From the NCBI GenBank assembly GCA_947492995.1, contig CANLOU010000001.1, positions 1,187,001 through 1,251,000 of the forward strand: 64,000 bases of DNA. The letters are read 5' to 3'. Positions 1 through 8,954 of this stretch are shown one piece after another; the stretch's first letter is position 1, and each line of letters opens with the position of its first letter. The position numbers and the translations under genes were made by a program. The notes under the pieces are model-generated. The model was not told the DNA's origin and did not search any database. It saw nothing but the letters and a program-made list of their open reading frames with translations. The stretch is from an uncultured Litoreibacter sp. (lineage in GTDB: Bacteria > Pseudomonadota > Alphaproteobacteria > Rhodobacterales > Rhodobacteraceae).

Positions 1-2
1 AA

Positions 3-2012
3 AATTTCAGCCGCTTAGTCGTATATCTGTCGCCAGAGCAGACATGGAAACTGGAGAAGAAGAGTGAAGACTATGTGCTGATCGTGCCTGGTTGGGACGA
101 AGGGTTTGATGTGTCATCAGTATTTGAACGAATGCCTAAAAACCGAATTGTGGACTTAACTTCGGACGGTGCCTCGTTGACAATAAAATTGGGATGTACA
201 TGTCGAGCAATAGCTCAGCCTTTTGGATCGGAGGCTGTCATAATCGACGTAGCTACGAACGAGAGTCAATCGGAAACGGCGGTAGTCCGATTGCCTGTTC
301 CTCAATCACCAAATTGGCAAAGCGACGTCTCCATGCTTGATAGATTACAGAAAAATGTAAGTGAGCATCCGGACTTAGGGTCACTACGCGCTTCCATTAT
401 CGAAGCGCTAGGGCAAACTGCATCGCTTTCTCTTTTGCAGGTTGCCACGCCATCTGATGTGTTTCCTGCTCAGGAGGCTGCCCAGCAGGAGTTTCGGCCT
501 GCGCCTCGCATCATGGAACGCTTGCAGTTGAAAAACGCATTGGATCTGGCTCGGCCAGATACGCAAATACACCGTCCGTTGGAGGATAATCACGTATGTC
601 CAGATCCAGAGTATTTTGATGTTATCAGTTGGGGGGGCGACGTTTCCTTTGTCGAACAGATCTCAGTTCTAAGACAATCCCTGTTTGGTGAATTTGACGA
701 AACGAAGCGACCTCAGGCTGTTTCTTTGGCACGAGCCTATTTGTATTTTGGCCTGGAATTTGAGGCGGCAATGGTTGTCGCGAGTCTAAAGCTAGATGGT
801 CCAGATATCCAAGGTCTTCTGAAGCTTGCAGAGTTGTTGGCAGACGATCTGGACGCGGATCAAGAAGCTGCCTTTCATTTGGACGGTTGCGACGAAGCTT
901 TAGTGCCTTGGAAGCTACTGGGCCGGCAGGTAGGTGCGGTGGTGTCTATGGCAGATGCGGACTCTTTGTTGGCTCAGTTTCCAGCTTGGCCTAAGCATCT
1001 TCAGGAGCTACTTGGTTATAGATTTGTTTCTCGTTTGGCGCGTGGTGGACAGAAAACCTCTGCTCAAGTGCTGGAAAATATGGTCACCCGTGGTGATAAG
1101 GTCCGACCGGGTGAACTTACTATTCTTTCGGCCCAAACTGGTGATATGGCCAAAGGATCGCTCAGCGAGCTTTTGAAAGTGGTTGAAGCTGATGGAGAAA
1201 ACGCGCCACAGGCACTTGTCATGTTTTTGCGTGGACAAATGTCAGCTGGTAACAGCATCGACTCTTCTTATCTTGACCTTTCTGAAGCGTACGAAAAAGA
1301 ACTGAGTACAAAAGCAATCAGTAAGCAGCTTCTAGAAACCCGGATCAAGGCGTTAGCCTATAGTGGAGAAACAGGATCGGCATTGTCCCTTCTAACGTCA
1401 GAAGCTCAACCCGGTTGGATTCCGAGCGATGAACTTGTTGAAGCGATGGTAGGCTTCATTAGTTCTGGGGAATCGATTGTGTCAAAAGCTGAGGTGGCAA
1501 TATGGGCATCTGAGAACGGCCGTGTCAGAGGCATTGACCGTCGTCTTATAGAGCAACTTATTGAAGCCCTAAGAGTATCAGGGTTACCAGGCATCTCTGC
1601 GAGGCTTCTTGAGCAGGTAGAGTTCCGTGAAGACTTGACGAAGATGAAAGCCGACATCGCTATCACGCGAGGTGAATATGATGAGGCTGAAGGAATTTTG
1701 CAAAAAATGCTCAGCCCAGAAGCGGATTCATTGCGGGCCGATGTAATGATTTTGAATAATAGATCGGCTCATGCTTGGGATCAGTTTTCTGCTGAATTGC
1801 CGGAAGCGGCGCGTGCAGACCTGGCTTGGGCTGCTTCCCGGTGGGACGCAGTGCCTCGCGATGGTCGAAGGGGAAAGGTTGCATCTTTAATAGCGTTTGA
1901 TCCGTCAGAACTGAGTAGTAATGAACAAATTGCATCTGCGCGATCAATAGGTAGGGTTAGCAGAGAAAGTCGAGTAGCCATTACTAACCTTATAAAAGCT
2001 GAAAGCGACTAA
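3..2012 (+). CDS. Flagellar-locus periplasmic/repeat protein, 5'-truncated by window edge
   Basis: The reading frame is open to the first base of the window. The GTG at 75 is only an internal candidate start, because in-frame codons before it continue the same domain (FSRLVVYLSPEQTWKLEKK). The visible N-terminal ~100 residues alternate short hydrophobic strands with conserved-looking CTC and VIIDV segments, resembling an AMIN-like beta domain. From about residue 190 to the end the protein is almost entirely helical, rich in Leu/Ala/Glu, with the spacing of degenerate TPR-like helical pairs. It lies upstream of flhA on the same strand. By position it may play a role like MotC, the periplasmic motility protein next to motB in rhizobia, but I see no sequence proof of this. 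Function is unassigned. Confidence 0.6.
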   Translation, partial: NFSRLVVYLSPEQTWKLEKKSEDYVLIVPGWDEGFDVSSVFERMPKNRIVDLTSDGASLTIKLGCTCRAIAQPFGSEAVIIDVATNESQSETAVVRLPVPQSPNWQSDVSMLDRLQKNVSEHPDLGSLRASIIEALGQTASLSLLQVATPSDVFPAQEAAQQEFRPAPRIMERLQLKNALDLARPDTQIHRPLEDNHVCPDPEYFDVISWGGDVSFVEQISVLRQSLFGEFDETKRPQAVSLARAYLYFGLEFEAAMVVASLKLDGPDIQGLLKLAELLADDLDADQEAAFHLDGCDEALVPWKLLGRQVGAVVSMADADSLLAQFPAWPKHLQELLGYRFVSRLARGGQKTSAQVLENMVTRGDKVRPGELTILSAQTGDMAKGSLSELLKVVEADGENAPQALVMFLRGQMSAGNSIDSSYLDLSEAYEKELSTKAISKQLLETRIKALAYSGETGSALSLLTSEAQPGWIPSDELVEAMVGFISSGESIVSKAEVAIWASENGRVRGIDRRLIEQLIEALRVSGLPGISARLLEQVEFREDLTKMKADIAITRGEYDEAEGILQKMLSPEADSLRADVMILNNRSAHAWDQFSAELPEAARADLAWAASRWDAVPRDGRRGKVASLIAFDPSELSSNEQIASARSIGRVSRESRVAITNLIKAESD

Positions 2013-2234
2013 GTAGAGCCTATCAAAATATGTATGTCTTACGGCTTCTAGCCTTATTGCCAAGGGCAATTTTGGATTCCAATAGATTCAGCTGAGTAAT
2101 TTACGATTTTCATTTAATTCTGTACATATCACTCTCCAAATATTGGAAATAATCTCCAGTGCCAATGCGAGATTCAGGCTATTATTTTGGATCATAAAGC
2201 AAAATCTACAAAAATTTAATACATTCCATATCTT

Positions 2235-4310
2235 ATGATAACTATGCACAGATTTTTTCAACCTACCGTTGTTTTAGCGATAGCTTTGATGGCGATCATT
2301 GTGATGATGATCCTACCAATGCCGTCATGGGTGCTTGACCTAGGTTTGGCTGCTAGCTTTGCTTTGGCAATTTTAATCTTTACGGTTACGCTCTTTCTGG
2401 ATAGACCTCTTGAGTTTTCCGCGTTTCCAACAATTCTACTAGCATCTCTGATGCTGAGATTGTCGCTTAACGTTTCTTCTACCAAGTTAATTATTGGAGA
2501 TGGGCATAGTGGAGCTGGGGCAGCTGGAAATGTAATCGAAGGCTTTGCGATGTTCATTATGGGTGGCAGCGTTGTCCTTGGGTTAGTTATTTTCTGCGTC
2601 CTACTGATTGTGAACTTCATCGTAATAACCAAGGGCGCAGCACGCATGGCTGAGGTTGGAGCCCGCTTTGCATTAGACGGCATGCCAGGTAAGCAATTAG
2701 CTATCGACAGTGACATGTCGGCCGGCGCCATAGATCACAATGAGGCAAAGTTACGTCGAGAGCAGGAGCAGCAGGAAACCACGTTCTTTGGATCACTTGA
2801 TGGTGCATCGAAGTTCGTTAAAGGGGACGCGGTGGCGGGCCTTTTGATTACGCTTTTGAATTTGATCGTTGGACTAATCATTGGCGTTAGTATCCATGAA
2901 ATGCCGTTTGGCCAGGCATTCGAAACCTATGCCATTTTGACGGTTGGAGATGGGTTGGTCACTCAGATACCTGCGGTCATCATCTCAATTGCGACTGCAC
3001 TGCTGTTGGCCCGTGGAGGTGTCAAAGGCGCTACCGATCTTGCGCTTGCATCGCAGCTGGGGCGCTATCCAGCGGCCCTTGCGACGGTTGGAGTTCTGAT
3101 GGGGTTCTTCGCTTTGGTTCCGGGCCTGCCGTTTTTGCCATTCCTTTTGGGTTCGGCCGCGCTGCTCTTTGCCTCTTGGTCTTGCCGCAAGCCGCCAAAG
3201 ACCGAAGATCCTGAAACCCTGAAGCCGGAACTGGACCCACAAGCGTCACATAAATCCATGGGAGACATCTTGGACCTTGACGATATTCACGTTGAATTTT
3301 CGCCGGATCTGGTTGGTATGGCCCTTGACCCGGCAACGGGCCTAGATACCCGTATCGCAAACATGCGTCGGCATGTGGCGATTACATATGGGCTGGTTTT
3401 GCCGGAAGTTCGTTTGACCGACAACGCCCGCCTGAAGGCAGGCGAGTACCGTATTCAGATCCAAGGCGTTGACCATGCGCAAGACGAACTTAGGCCAGCA
3501 CTGGTCTTGGCGTTGTTACCTCCGGATAGAGGGGCGACACTTGAAGGCGAACACGTAGAAGAACCCGTTTATGGGGCGCCCGCCGTCTGGATTTCCCCCA
3601 ATAAGCAAGAAGATGCAGCGATCAATGGCTGTACCGTTGTAACCGCACCAGAAATTCTTGCGACGCACCTGTTGGAAGTTATCAAACGCAATCTATCAAG
3701 GCTTTTGACGATGCGCGCATTGCGCCGAATATTAGATGAGTTCACCAATCTGAGCGATGACGGTCGAAACGAGGCAAATAGACGCCTTTTGAATGATCTA
3801 GTGCCTGAGAAAGTCTCAACCGATCTCTTGTTGCAAGTTCTTCGCCTCCTTTTGGACGAGCAGGTTTCCATCAGAAATCTCGGACTTATTTTGGAAGCCC
3901 TCGTAGAAGGCCGGACAACCTTTGGGACAGCAGACAGCCTCTGTGAACATGTCCGACAACGGCTTGGATTTCAGATCGTTTCACAATTCAAAAGAGATGA
4001 TGGAAGTCTTCCATTGCTACAGCTTGCGCCGGAATGGGAAAATGTATTCCAAAAATACCAATTAGATGTGGACCTTGGCGGGGATGTTGCCCTACCGCCC
4101 GAGGAGTTCAATCGGTTGGCAAGTGAGGTTTCTGCGAAAATCAACAAGGCCGGGGAAACCGGAATATCTCCAGCAATCGTAACTACACTTAACCGAAGAA
4201 AGTTCCTGCGGACCGTTCTAAAGGCCAAAGGGATCTCAGCACCGGTTTTGTCTTTTGAGGAAATTGCACGGGACGCCAACCCCTCAGTTGTAGGCTTGGT
4301 GGCAGCATGA
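2235..4310 (+). CDS. flhA: Flagellar export apparatus protein FlhA
   Basis: FlhA is the large gate subunit of the flagellar type III export apparatus in the inner membrane. The 691-residue length is typical. The N-terminal ~330 residues carry about eight hydrophobic segments, and the FHIPEP-family signature region (RPLEFSAFPTILLASLMLRL, about residues 56-75) is clear. The cytosolic C-terminal domain from ~345 contains the usual PEVRLTDN and RALRRILDEF stretches. It starts ATG at 2235 after a 220-bp AT-rich leader with no obvious Shine-Dalgarno sequence. The stop overlaps the fliR start (ATGA), so flhA, fliR, flhB and the next small gene look translationally coupled. Confidence 0.97.
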   Translation: MITMHRFFQPTVVLAIALMAIIVMMILPMPSWVLDLGLAASFALAILIFTVTLFLDRPLEFSAFPTILLASLMLRLSLNVSSTKLIIGDGHSGAGAAGNVIEGFAMFIMGGSVVLGLVIFCVLLIVNFIVITKGAARMAEVGARFALDGMPGKQLAIDSDMSAGAIDHNEAKLRREQEQQETTFFGSLDGASKFVKGDAVAGLLITLLNLIVGLIIGVSIHEMPFGQAFETYAILTVGDGLVTQIPAVIISIATALLLARGGVKGATDLALASQLGRYPAALATVGVLMGFFALVPGLPFLPFLLGSAALLFASWSCRKPPKTEDPETLKPELDPQASHKSMGDILDLDDIHVEFSPDLVGMALDPATGLDTRIANMRRHVAITYGLVLPEVRLTDNARLKAGEYRIQIQGVDHAQDELRPALVLALLPPDRGATLEGEHVEEPVYGAPAVWISPNKQEDAAINGCTVVTAPEILATHLLEVIKRNLSRLLTMRALRRILDEFTNLSDDGRNEANRRLLNDLVPEKVSTDLLLQVLRLLLDEQVSIRNLGLILEALVEGRTTFGTADSLCEHVRQRLGFQIVSQFKRDDGSLPLLQLAPEWENVFQKYQLDVDLGGDVALPPEEFNRLASEVSAKINKAGETGISPAIVTTLNRRKFLRTVLKAKGISAPVLSFEEIARDANPSVVGLVAA

Positions 4311-5083
4311 CAGAGCTTTTGCAAATCATAGATCAATTTCTGCAAACCGGAATTTGGGCAGCTTCATTGGTATTCCTTCGTGTTGGAGCTGCAGTAGCAT
4401 TGCTACCTGCATTTGGAGAGCAGGTGACGCCGCTACGAGTCAAGCTGGCGGCGGTTATTGGGTTCACACTTATCATAGCCCCAATTGTTTGGCAGGAGGT
4501 AGAATTAGTACTTAAAAACTATAGCTGGGCAAGTATCGCAGGCATAGAAGTACTTGCCGGGCTAATTATTGGTATGATATTTCGACTCTTAGTTAATTCC
4601 CTTCAGATAGCAGGGACGGTTGTAGCACAGTCAACTTCGCTGTCACAAATGTTTGGCGCTGGATTGGGTGCCGAGCCACAGCCGGCAATCAGTACGCTAC
4701 TTGTCGTATCAGGTCTAAGTTTGGCTGTTATGGCCGGATTGCACATCCGGATAGTAGAGGTGTTTCTTGCATCGTACGACATATTTCCACCAGGAAAACT
4801 GATCTTACCGGAGAATATTACGCCTTGGGGTGTTGGGCGAGTGTCGCATGCCTTTGTTCTTGGGCTCACCCTTGCGGGATCTTTCATATTGGCATCATTC
4901 GTCTACAATCTTGCGTTAGGGGCAATAAACCGAGCAATGCCCCAACTAATGGTCGCGTTTGTGGGCGCGCCCGCCATCAGTTTCGGTGGACTTGTGCTGC
5001 TGATGGTTGTGGCACCAATTATGTTAGTGGCATGGCTTGCAGTCTTTGTTGAATATACCGATCCGGCGCGGAAGCTATTCTGA
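4307..5083 (+). CDS. fliR: Flagellar biosynthetic protein FliR
   Basis: FliR forms part of the FliP-FliQ-FliR export gate in the inner membrane. The 258-residue protein has about six hydrophobic segments and the family pattern near the N terminus (SLVFLRVGAAVALLPAFGE). The central AQSTSLSQMFGAG stretch matches the conserved loop of FliR, and the end (VFVEYTDPARKLF) is charged. It overlaps flhA by 4 bp and flhB by 1 bp, indicating a coupled operon. Its partner fliQ is in the opposite-strand operon at 9676-9945. fliP is not in the window. Confidence 0.96.
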   Translation: MTELLQIIDQFLQTGIWAASLVFLRVGAAVALLPAFGEQVTPLRVKLAAVIGFTLIIAPIVWQEVELVLKNYSWASIAGIEVLAGLIIGMIFRLLVNSLQIAGTVVAQSTSLSQMFGAGLGAEPQPAISTLLVVSGLSLAVMAGLHIRIVEVFLASYDIFPPGKLILPENITPWGVGRVSHAFVLGLTLAGSFILASFVYNLALGAINRAMPQLMVAFVGAPAISFGGLVLLMVVAPIMLVAWLAVFVEYTDPARKLF

Positions 5084-6159
5084 TGGCGGAAGAAGACTCG
5101 GCAGAAAAGTCGTTTGAGGCAACGCCGCATAAATTGGAGCAAGCTCGAAAGAAAGGCGAAATTCCAAAGTCCACCGATCTAACTGCGGCAGCAACCTATC
5201 TTGGTCTGATGCTTTCCGTGGCTGTATTTGCCTCGAGCTCCATCGGAGAGTTGGCAGCAGTCCTTGCCAATTTGATTGAAATGGCTGATAGGTTAAGTAG
5301 AAACAATTTCGCAGCGATTGGACCTAGTTTGTCCGGTGGTGTGATTTTTCAAACTTTCAACGCTATCCTCGTTCTTTTGGGCGCCTCTATCATACTCATA
5401 TTGTTGGCCTTAACTGTTCAAAGGTCATGGGTGTTTGCGCCTGAAAAGCTCAATTTCAAGATATCTCGAATCTCAGTAATTTCTGGTTTGAAAAATAAAT
5501 TCGGGGCAAATGGTCTATTCGAATTTCTGAAATCAGTACTCAAGCTCATTCTTGTGACTGTCTTTCTAATTTTGTTCTCAATAAACCATTTGGACGTTTT
5601 CATTGAATCTACAACCTACAGTGTTGAGCAAATATGGTTGGAGCTTGTCCAGATAATCGTAGAGTTTCTTCTTCTTGTTCTAATTATGTCTATTGCTATC
5701 GGGGGCGCCGACTACCTTTGGCAGGTTACCACACATCTCAAGAAGAACAGAATGTCACGAAAAGAGATCGAAGACGAAACAAAGTCTAACGACGGAGATC
5801 CAAATCATAAACAAAAACGGCGTCAACGGGGCGTCGAAATTGCGATGAACCAGATGCTGGCGGATGTTCCCAAAGCTGACGTCATATTGGTCAATCCCAC
5901 CCACTATGCTGTTGCCCTACAATGGAGCCGGTCATCAGCGGGGGCGCCGATTTGTGTTGCAAAGGGTGTCGATAACGTTGCTGCGAAAATTCGTGAAATC
6001 GCTGAGTCATCTCAGATACCCATCTACTCGGATCCACCAACGGCTCGTGCTGTTTTTGCGACAGTTGATGTTGGAATGCAGATAGTGCCAGAGCATTACA
6101 AAGCTGTGGCAGTCGCTATTCGGTTTGCAGAGGCCATGCGGACGAAGGCGGCCCTATGA
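5083..6159 (+). CDS. flhB: Flagellar biosynthesis protein FlhB, autocleaving specificity switch
   Basis: FlhB sits in the export gate and changes substrate class from rod/hook to filament proteins after autocleavage. The 358-residue protein opens with the conserved EKSFEATPHKLEQARKKGEIPKS segment and has four hydrophobic segments between ~30 and 215. The cytosolic domain carries the autocleavage motif NPTH at residues 271-274 (ILVNPTHYAVAL). The fliK product at 16828-18285 is the expected partner for the switch. The gene overlaps fliR at its start and the small downstream gene at its end. Confidence 0.97.
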   Translation: MAEEDSAEKSFEATPHKLEQARKKGEIPKSTDLTAAATYLGLMLSVAVFASSSIGELAAVLANLIEMADRLSRNNFAAIGPSLSGGVIFQTFNAILVLLGASIILILLALTVQRSWVFAPEKLNFKISRISVISGLKNKFGANGLFEFLKSVLKLILVTVFLILFSINHLDVFIESTTYSVEQIWLELVQIIVEFLLLVLIMSIAIGGADYLWQVTTHLKKNRMSRKEIEDETKSNDGDPNHKQKRRQRGVEIAMNQMLADVPKADVILVNPTHYAVALQWSRSSAGAPICVAKGVDNVAAKIREIAESSQIPIYSDPPTARAVFATVDVGMQIVPEHYKAVAVAIRFAEAMRTKAAL

Positions 6160-6503
6160 TGAGGTCAGACAAAAAGGCTCAGGTGAGAATAGAAAAGCAA
6201 CGCGTCGTTATCGAAATAATGTATTTGAGAGATCAAACGCGGTTCTCAAAAGCTCGTTCTATTGCAATGGTACTTGATGCTACTGTAGAAGACGTTCGGA
6301 GCTGTTTAAAGCCGTTTCGGCTTGATGAAGGCGTGAACTGCGAAGAGGTTGGTTTGGCTAACCTGAATACGACGCGACTGAAAAAATTACTTTCTGATGC
6401 TAATGGAAAACTTGCATTGGCACGAGCCGAAGTTGAAGAGGCTCGCATTCAACTTGCCAAGACGGTTGGTCGCCGAGAAGCGTTAAATCTAACCTCTGAC
6501 TAA
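6156..6503 (+). CDS. Small coiled-coil protein at end of flhA-fliR-flhB operon
   Basis: The protein has 115 residues, strongly charged, with no membrane segment or signal peptide. The N half is basic (KKAQVRIEKQRVVIEI). The C half (LKKLLSDANGKLALARAEVE and on to ~110) is predicted helical with heptad-like spacing. It overlaps flhB by 4 bp, so it is very likely co-translated with the export-gate genes. I do not recognise the family. A short coiled coil in this place could be an export-apparatus accessory such as a diverged FliJ-like chaperone escort, but that rests on position and composition only. The gene ends 1 bp from the convergent fliL stop. Confidence 0.75.
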   Translation: MMRSDKKAQVRIEKQRVVIEIMYLRDQTRFSKARSIAMVLDATVEDVRSCLKPFRLDEGVNCEEVGLANLNTTRLKKLLSDANGKLALARAEVEEARIQLAKTVGRREALNLTSD

Positions 6504-6504
6504 G

Positions 6505-6987
6505 TTAGCTGTCTTGCCGAATAATGTCTGTAATCAAAACATCTAAGACAACTTCATTCGAGATGAGGTTGATTGCTTCCAGAAGTCCTTTTCGTAAAGG
6601 CTCCAGTTTTGTTGGAGCCGTAAATCGCCCACTGAACCCACCGACATACGCGTGGTCGAACAGGACACGGAGTGCGGCGTCTCTGATCTTAGGTTCGATA
6701 TTGTACAAGAGTTCGGTATCTGCTGGTAGGGTTTCCAACGTAATTGATAATACTACCAATGCCGAGACATCTGTTTCGTCAACGACCGGTATAACGAACT
6801 GATTGTTGAGTTTAACGAATGCGGTTTGATCTGGCACCGCTCTCTTTTTCGGGGAGGGATTTATATCTGTTTCGCTCTCAACAATATCATCACCTGGATC
6901 AATTGGTTTGGGCTTGAGAAGGTAACCCGATCCAGCTCCAAGAAGAATGCCTGCTAGAACAAGCAGGATAGAAAACAATTTACGCAT
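6505..6987 (-). CDS. fliL: Flagellar basal body-associated protein FliL
   Basis: FliL is a single-pass inner-membrane protein that surrounds and stabilises the stator at the basal body. The 160-residue product has one N-terminal membrane segment (residues ~5-24), a Pro-rich acidic linker, and a periplasmic domain with FVKLNNQFVIPVVDE and a long C-terminal amphipathic helix, the FliL layout. It is the last gene of the minus-strand flgB-to-fliL run, 9 bp after flgH. No stator genes (motA/motB) are in the window. Sequence similarity to classical FliL is modest, so confidence is not maximal. Confidence 0.8.
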   Translation of the reverse strand: MRKLFSILLVLAGILLGAGSGYLLKPKPIDPGDDIVESETDINPSPKKRAVPDQTAFVKLNNQFVIPVVDETDVSALVVLSITLETLPADTELLYNIEPKIRDAALRVLFDHAYVGGFSGRFTAPTKLEPLRKGLLEAINLISNEVVLDVLITDIIRQDS

Positions 6988-6996
6988 AGGCCTGCC

Positions 6997-7725
6997 TCAG
7001 AATGGTAACACAATATCGGCAATCTGCTGCCCGTATCTTGGTTGCTGAACGTCGGTAATTATCCCTCGACCACCATAGGAAATACGGGCAGCCGCGATTT
7101 TGTCATACTTGATTTCATTTTGCCTAGATATGTCGGCTGGCCGAACGTAGCCGTTCACAAGGAGCTCGCGAAGTTCGAAATTGACTCTTACCTCTTGCGA
7201 TCCTTGTACCGCCAGCACGCCACTTGGGAGCACATCTACTACTGTTGCAGCGACACGTAAGGTAAGCTTTTCGTTCCGTCTCACCGAACCATCGCCGTTA
7301 GATGCACTTGAAGAATTTGTTGAAACGGCCGAGTCCAAAGAAGCGCCCTCTGGCAAGACCTCGTTGATACGTTGTGGGATGCCGATTAAGTCGGGAATTC
7401 CCAACTGTTCCGAGCCAGAGCGCGACCTCGATGTACTGTTTGAAATTTCGGCCTTGTCATCTATTTCAATGACGACTGTTACAATATCACCGACCCTTCC
7501 GGCCCGTTGATTGCCGAGCAGTGAGTCGCGCCCTGACCTCCAGAGAGAAGCTTGATGGGTTGGTCGAGTTGCTTCGTGGCTCTTGGGTAGGGGCGCCTTT
7601 ATCATGGCAAAATGTTCGTTGCCCTGTTGTGGAGCATTGAACGCCGGCTCTTTCCCGACGTTCTTTAGCCGTGCACAACCGGTCGAGAGGCAGAGAGCAA
7701 TCAACGCTATTGTGAAGAGTTTCAT
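6997..7725 (-). CDS. flgH: Flagellar L-ring lipoprotein FlgH
   Basis: FlgH forms the outer-membrane L ring around the rod. A lipoprotein signal with lipobox LSTGC places the acylated cysteine at residue 17. The 242-residue length and the conserved SLWRSGRDSLLGNQRAGRVGDIVTV stretch near residue 60 fit the family, as do the VRPADISRQNEI stretch and the C-terminal SYGGRG...QQPRYGQQIADIVLPF. It lies between flgA and fliL in one minus-strand operon. The P-ring gene flgI is not adjacent and not in the window. Confidence 0.96.
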   Translation of the reverse strand: MKLFTIALIALCLSTGCARLKNVGKEPAFNAPQQGNEHFAMIKAPLPKSHEATRPTHQASLWRSGRDSLLGNQRAGRVGDIVTVVIEIDDKAEISNSTSRSRSGSEQLGIPDLIGIPQRINEVLPEGASLDSAVSTNSSSASNGDGSVRRNEKLTLRVAATVVDVLPSGVLAVQGSQEVRVNFELRELLVNGYVRPADISRQNEIKYDKIAAARISYGGRGIITDVQQPRYGQQIADIVLPF

Positions 7726-7734
7726 AAATCGATC

Positions 7735-8160
7735 CTACTCGCTTACCCAGACTGTTCCGTTGGTCCCAATCGTACCGTTTACGGTCGTTCGGGACGCAAG
7801 GTTCAACACACGAATGGTGTCGCCCGCACCGCCGCGGCCAAGTGATCGGCCATCGGTTTGAATGATGAGAGTGTTACTTCGAAATGAAAGCGGAACGATT
7901 TGATTCCGTTCTACCAAGGCGGGAGGGCCAACATCAGTTAACCCGATAGGGCGTCCAGTGTACAAAATACGCTTTGCTTCTAAACCCACGACATCAGTGA
8001 CGGACGTCGCCATTCCAGAAATTCTATCGGTGATTAGTTTTACATCGGCACCTGTGATGATTTGCTGGGCACGAATGGTGCGGGCAGCAATGACCGTGTC
8101 GGCCATCGCAGTTCCGCATAAAAGTACCGCAGTTATTCCTATGGAAAACAGACGGATCAT
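7735..8160 (-). CDS. flgA: Flagellar P-ring assembly chaperone FlgA
   Basis: FlgA is the periplasmic chaperone that helps FlgI assemble the P ring. The 141-residue product is the short form common in alphaproteobacteria. It has a signal peptide (residues 1-20, cleavage after AMA), then an SAF-like domain with RTIRAQQIITGADVKLI and GLEAKRILYTGRPIG. The C-terminal half shows RNQIVPLSFRSNTLIIQTDGRSLGRGG and GDTIRVLNLASRTTVNG. Its start overlaps the flgG stop by 4 bp, indicating coupling. Confidence 0.95.
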   Translation of the reverse strand: MIRLFSIGITAVLLCGTAMADTVIAARTIRAQQIITGADVKLITDRISGMATSVTDVVGLEAKRILYTGRPIGLTDVGPPALVERNQIVPLSFRSNTLIIQTDGRSLGRGGAGDTIRVLNLASRTTVNGTIGTNGTVWVSE

Positions 8161-8942
8161 CGAATTTGGGTGGTTGCGGCAAGCATCTGATCGGCTGCGG
8201 TTATGACCTTGGCATTCAGTTCATACCCGCGTTGGGCTTCGATCAATTCCGTTATCTCACGAACGGGATCAACTGAGGAATCTTCAAGAAATCCGTGCCT
8301 TAGTATCCCAAGCCCTTCGGTACCGGGGTCGCCAATAATCGCGGGGCCAGACGCGTTGGTTTCTACAAATAGATTACTTCCCATCGCCTCCAACCCCTTT
8401 TCATTAGTGAACCCAGCCAAACTGAGCTGACCCAAAAGTTCGGGTTCGACCTGGTCCCGAAAATAGGCATAAATTTCGCCTTCTGCATTGATGGAGATGG
8501 AATTGGAATCTTCGGGTATCGTAATGTTTGGTGCGACCGGAAACCCATCAGACGTTACGATTAGGCCTTCACCGGTTCGCTTCAACGCTCCATCCCGGGT
8601 GTAGGCAGCGACTCCGGATGGCAGCGTTACTTCGATGTACCCGCGACCTTCAATCGCCAAATCAAGGTCGCCACCGGTTTGCGACAATGCGCCTTGGGCC
8701 ACATTGATGCTGACAGCGGTTGGTCGGGCGCCCAAACCAAGTTGGACACCAGCTGGCACCAAAGTACCGTCTGACGCGTTGATTGTACCGGCGCGTGTCA
8801 GCTGTTGATAGTGGAGATCAGCAAATTCTGCGCGCCTTGTGTTGTAGCCTGTTGTGGACATGTTGGCTAAGTTATTGGAAATAACTTCCACACGAGTTTG
8901 CTGTGCCGACATGCCTGTTGCGGCAATTTGAAGTGCGTTCAT
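8157..8942 (-). CDS. flgG: Flagellar distal rod protein FlgG
   Basis: FlgG builds the distal rod. The 261-residue product begins with the rod/hook family motif (IAATGMSAQQTRVEVISNNL, ANMSTTGY) and ends with the matching helix (ITELIEAQRGYELNAKVITA). Both termini form the coiled D0 domain. The length and the GGDLDLAIEGRGYIEV stretch are typical of FlgG. It sits between flgF and flgA in the operon, with a 12-bp gap to flgF. Confidence 0.97.
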   Translation of the reverse strand: MNALQIAATGMSAQQTRVEVISNNLANMSTTGYNTRRAEFADLHYQQLTRAGTINASDGTLVPAGVQLGLGARPTAVSINVAQGALSQTGGDLDLAIEGRGYIEVTLPSGVAAYTRDGALKRTGEGLIVTSDGFPVAPNITIPEDSNSISINAEGEIYAYFRDQVEPELLGQLSLAGFTNEKGLEAMGSNLFVETNASGPAIIGDPGTEGLGILRHGFLEDSSVDPVREITELIEAQRGYELNAKVITAADQMLAATTQIR

Positions 8943-8954
8943 CTGAAATTCTCC

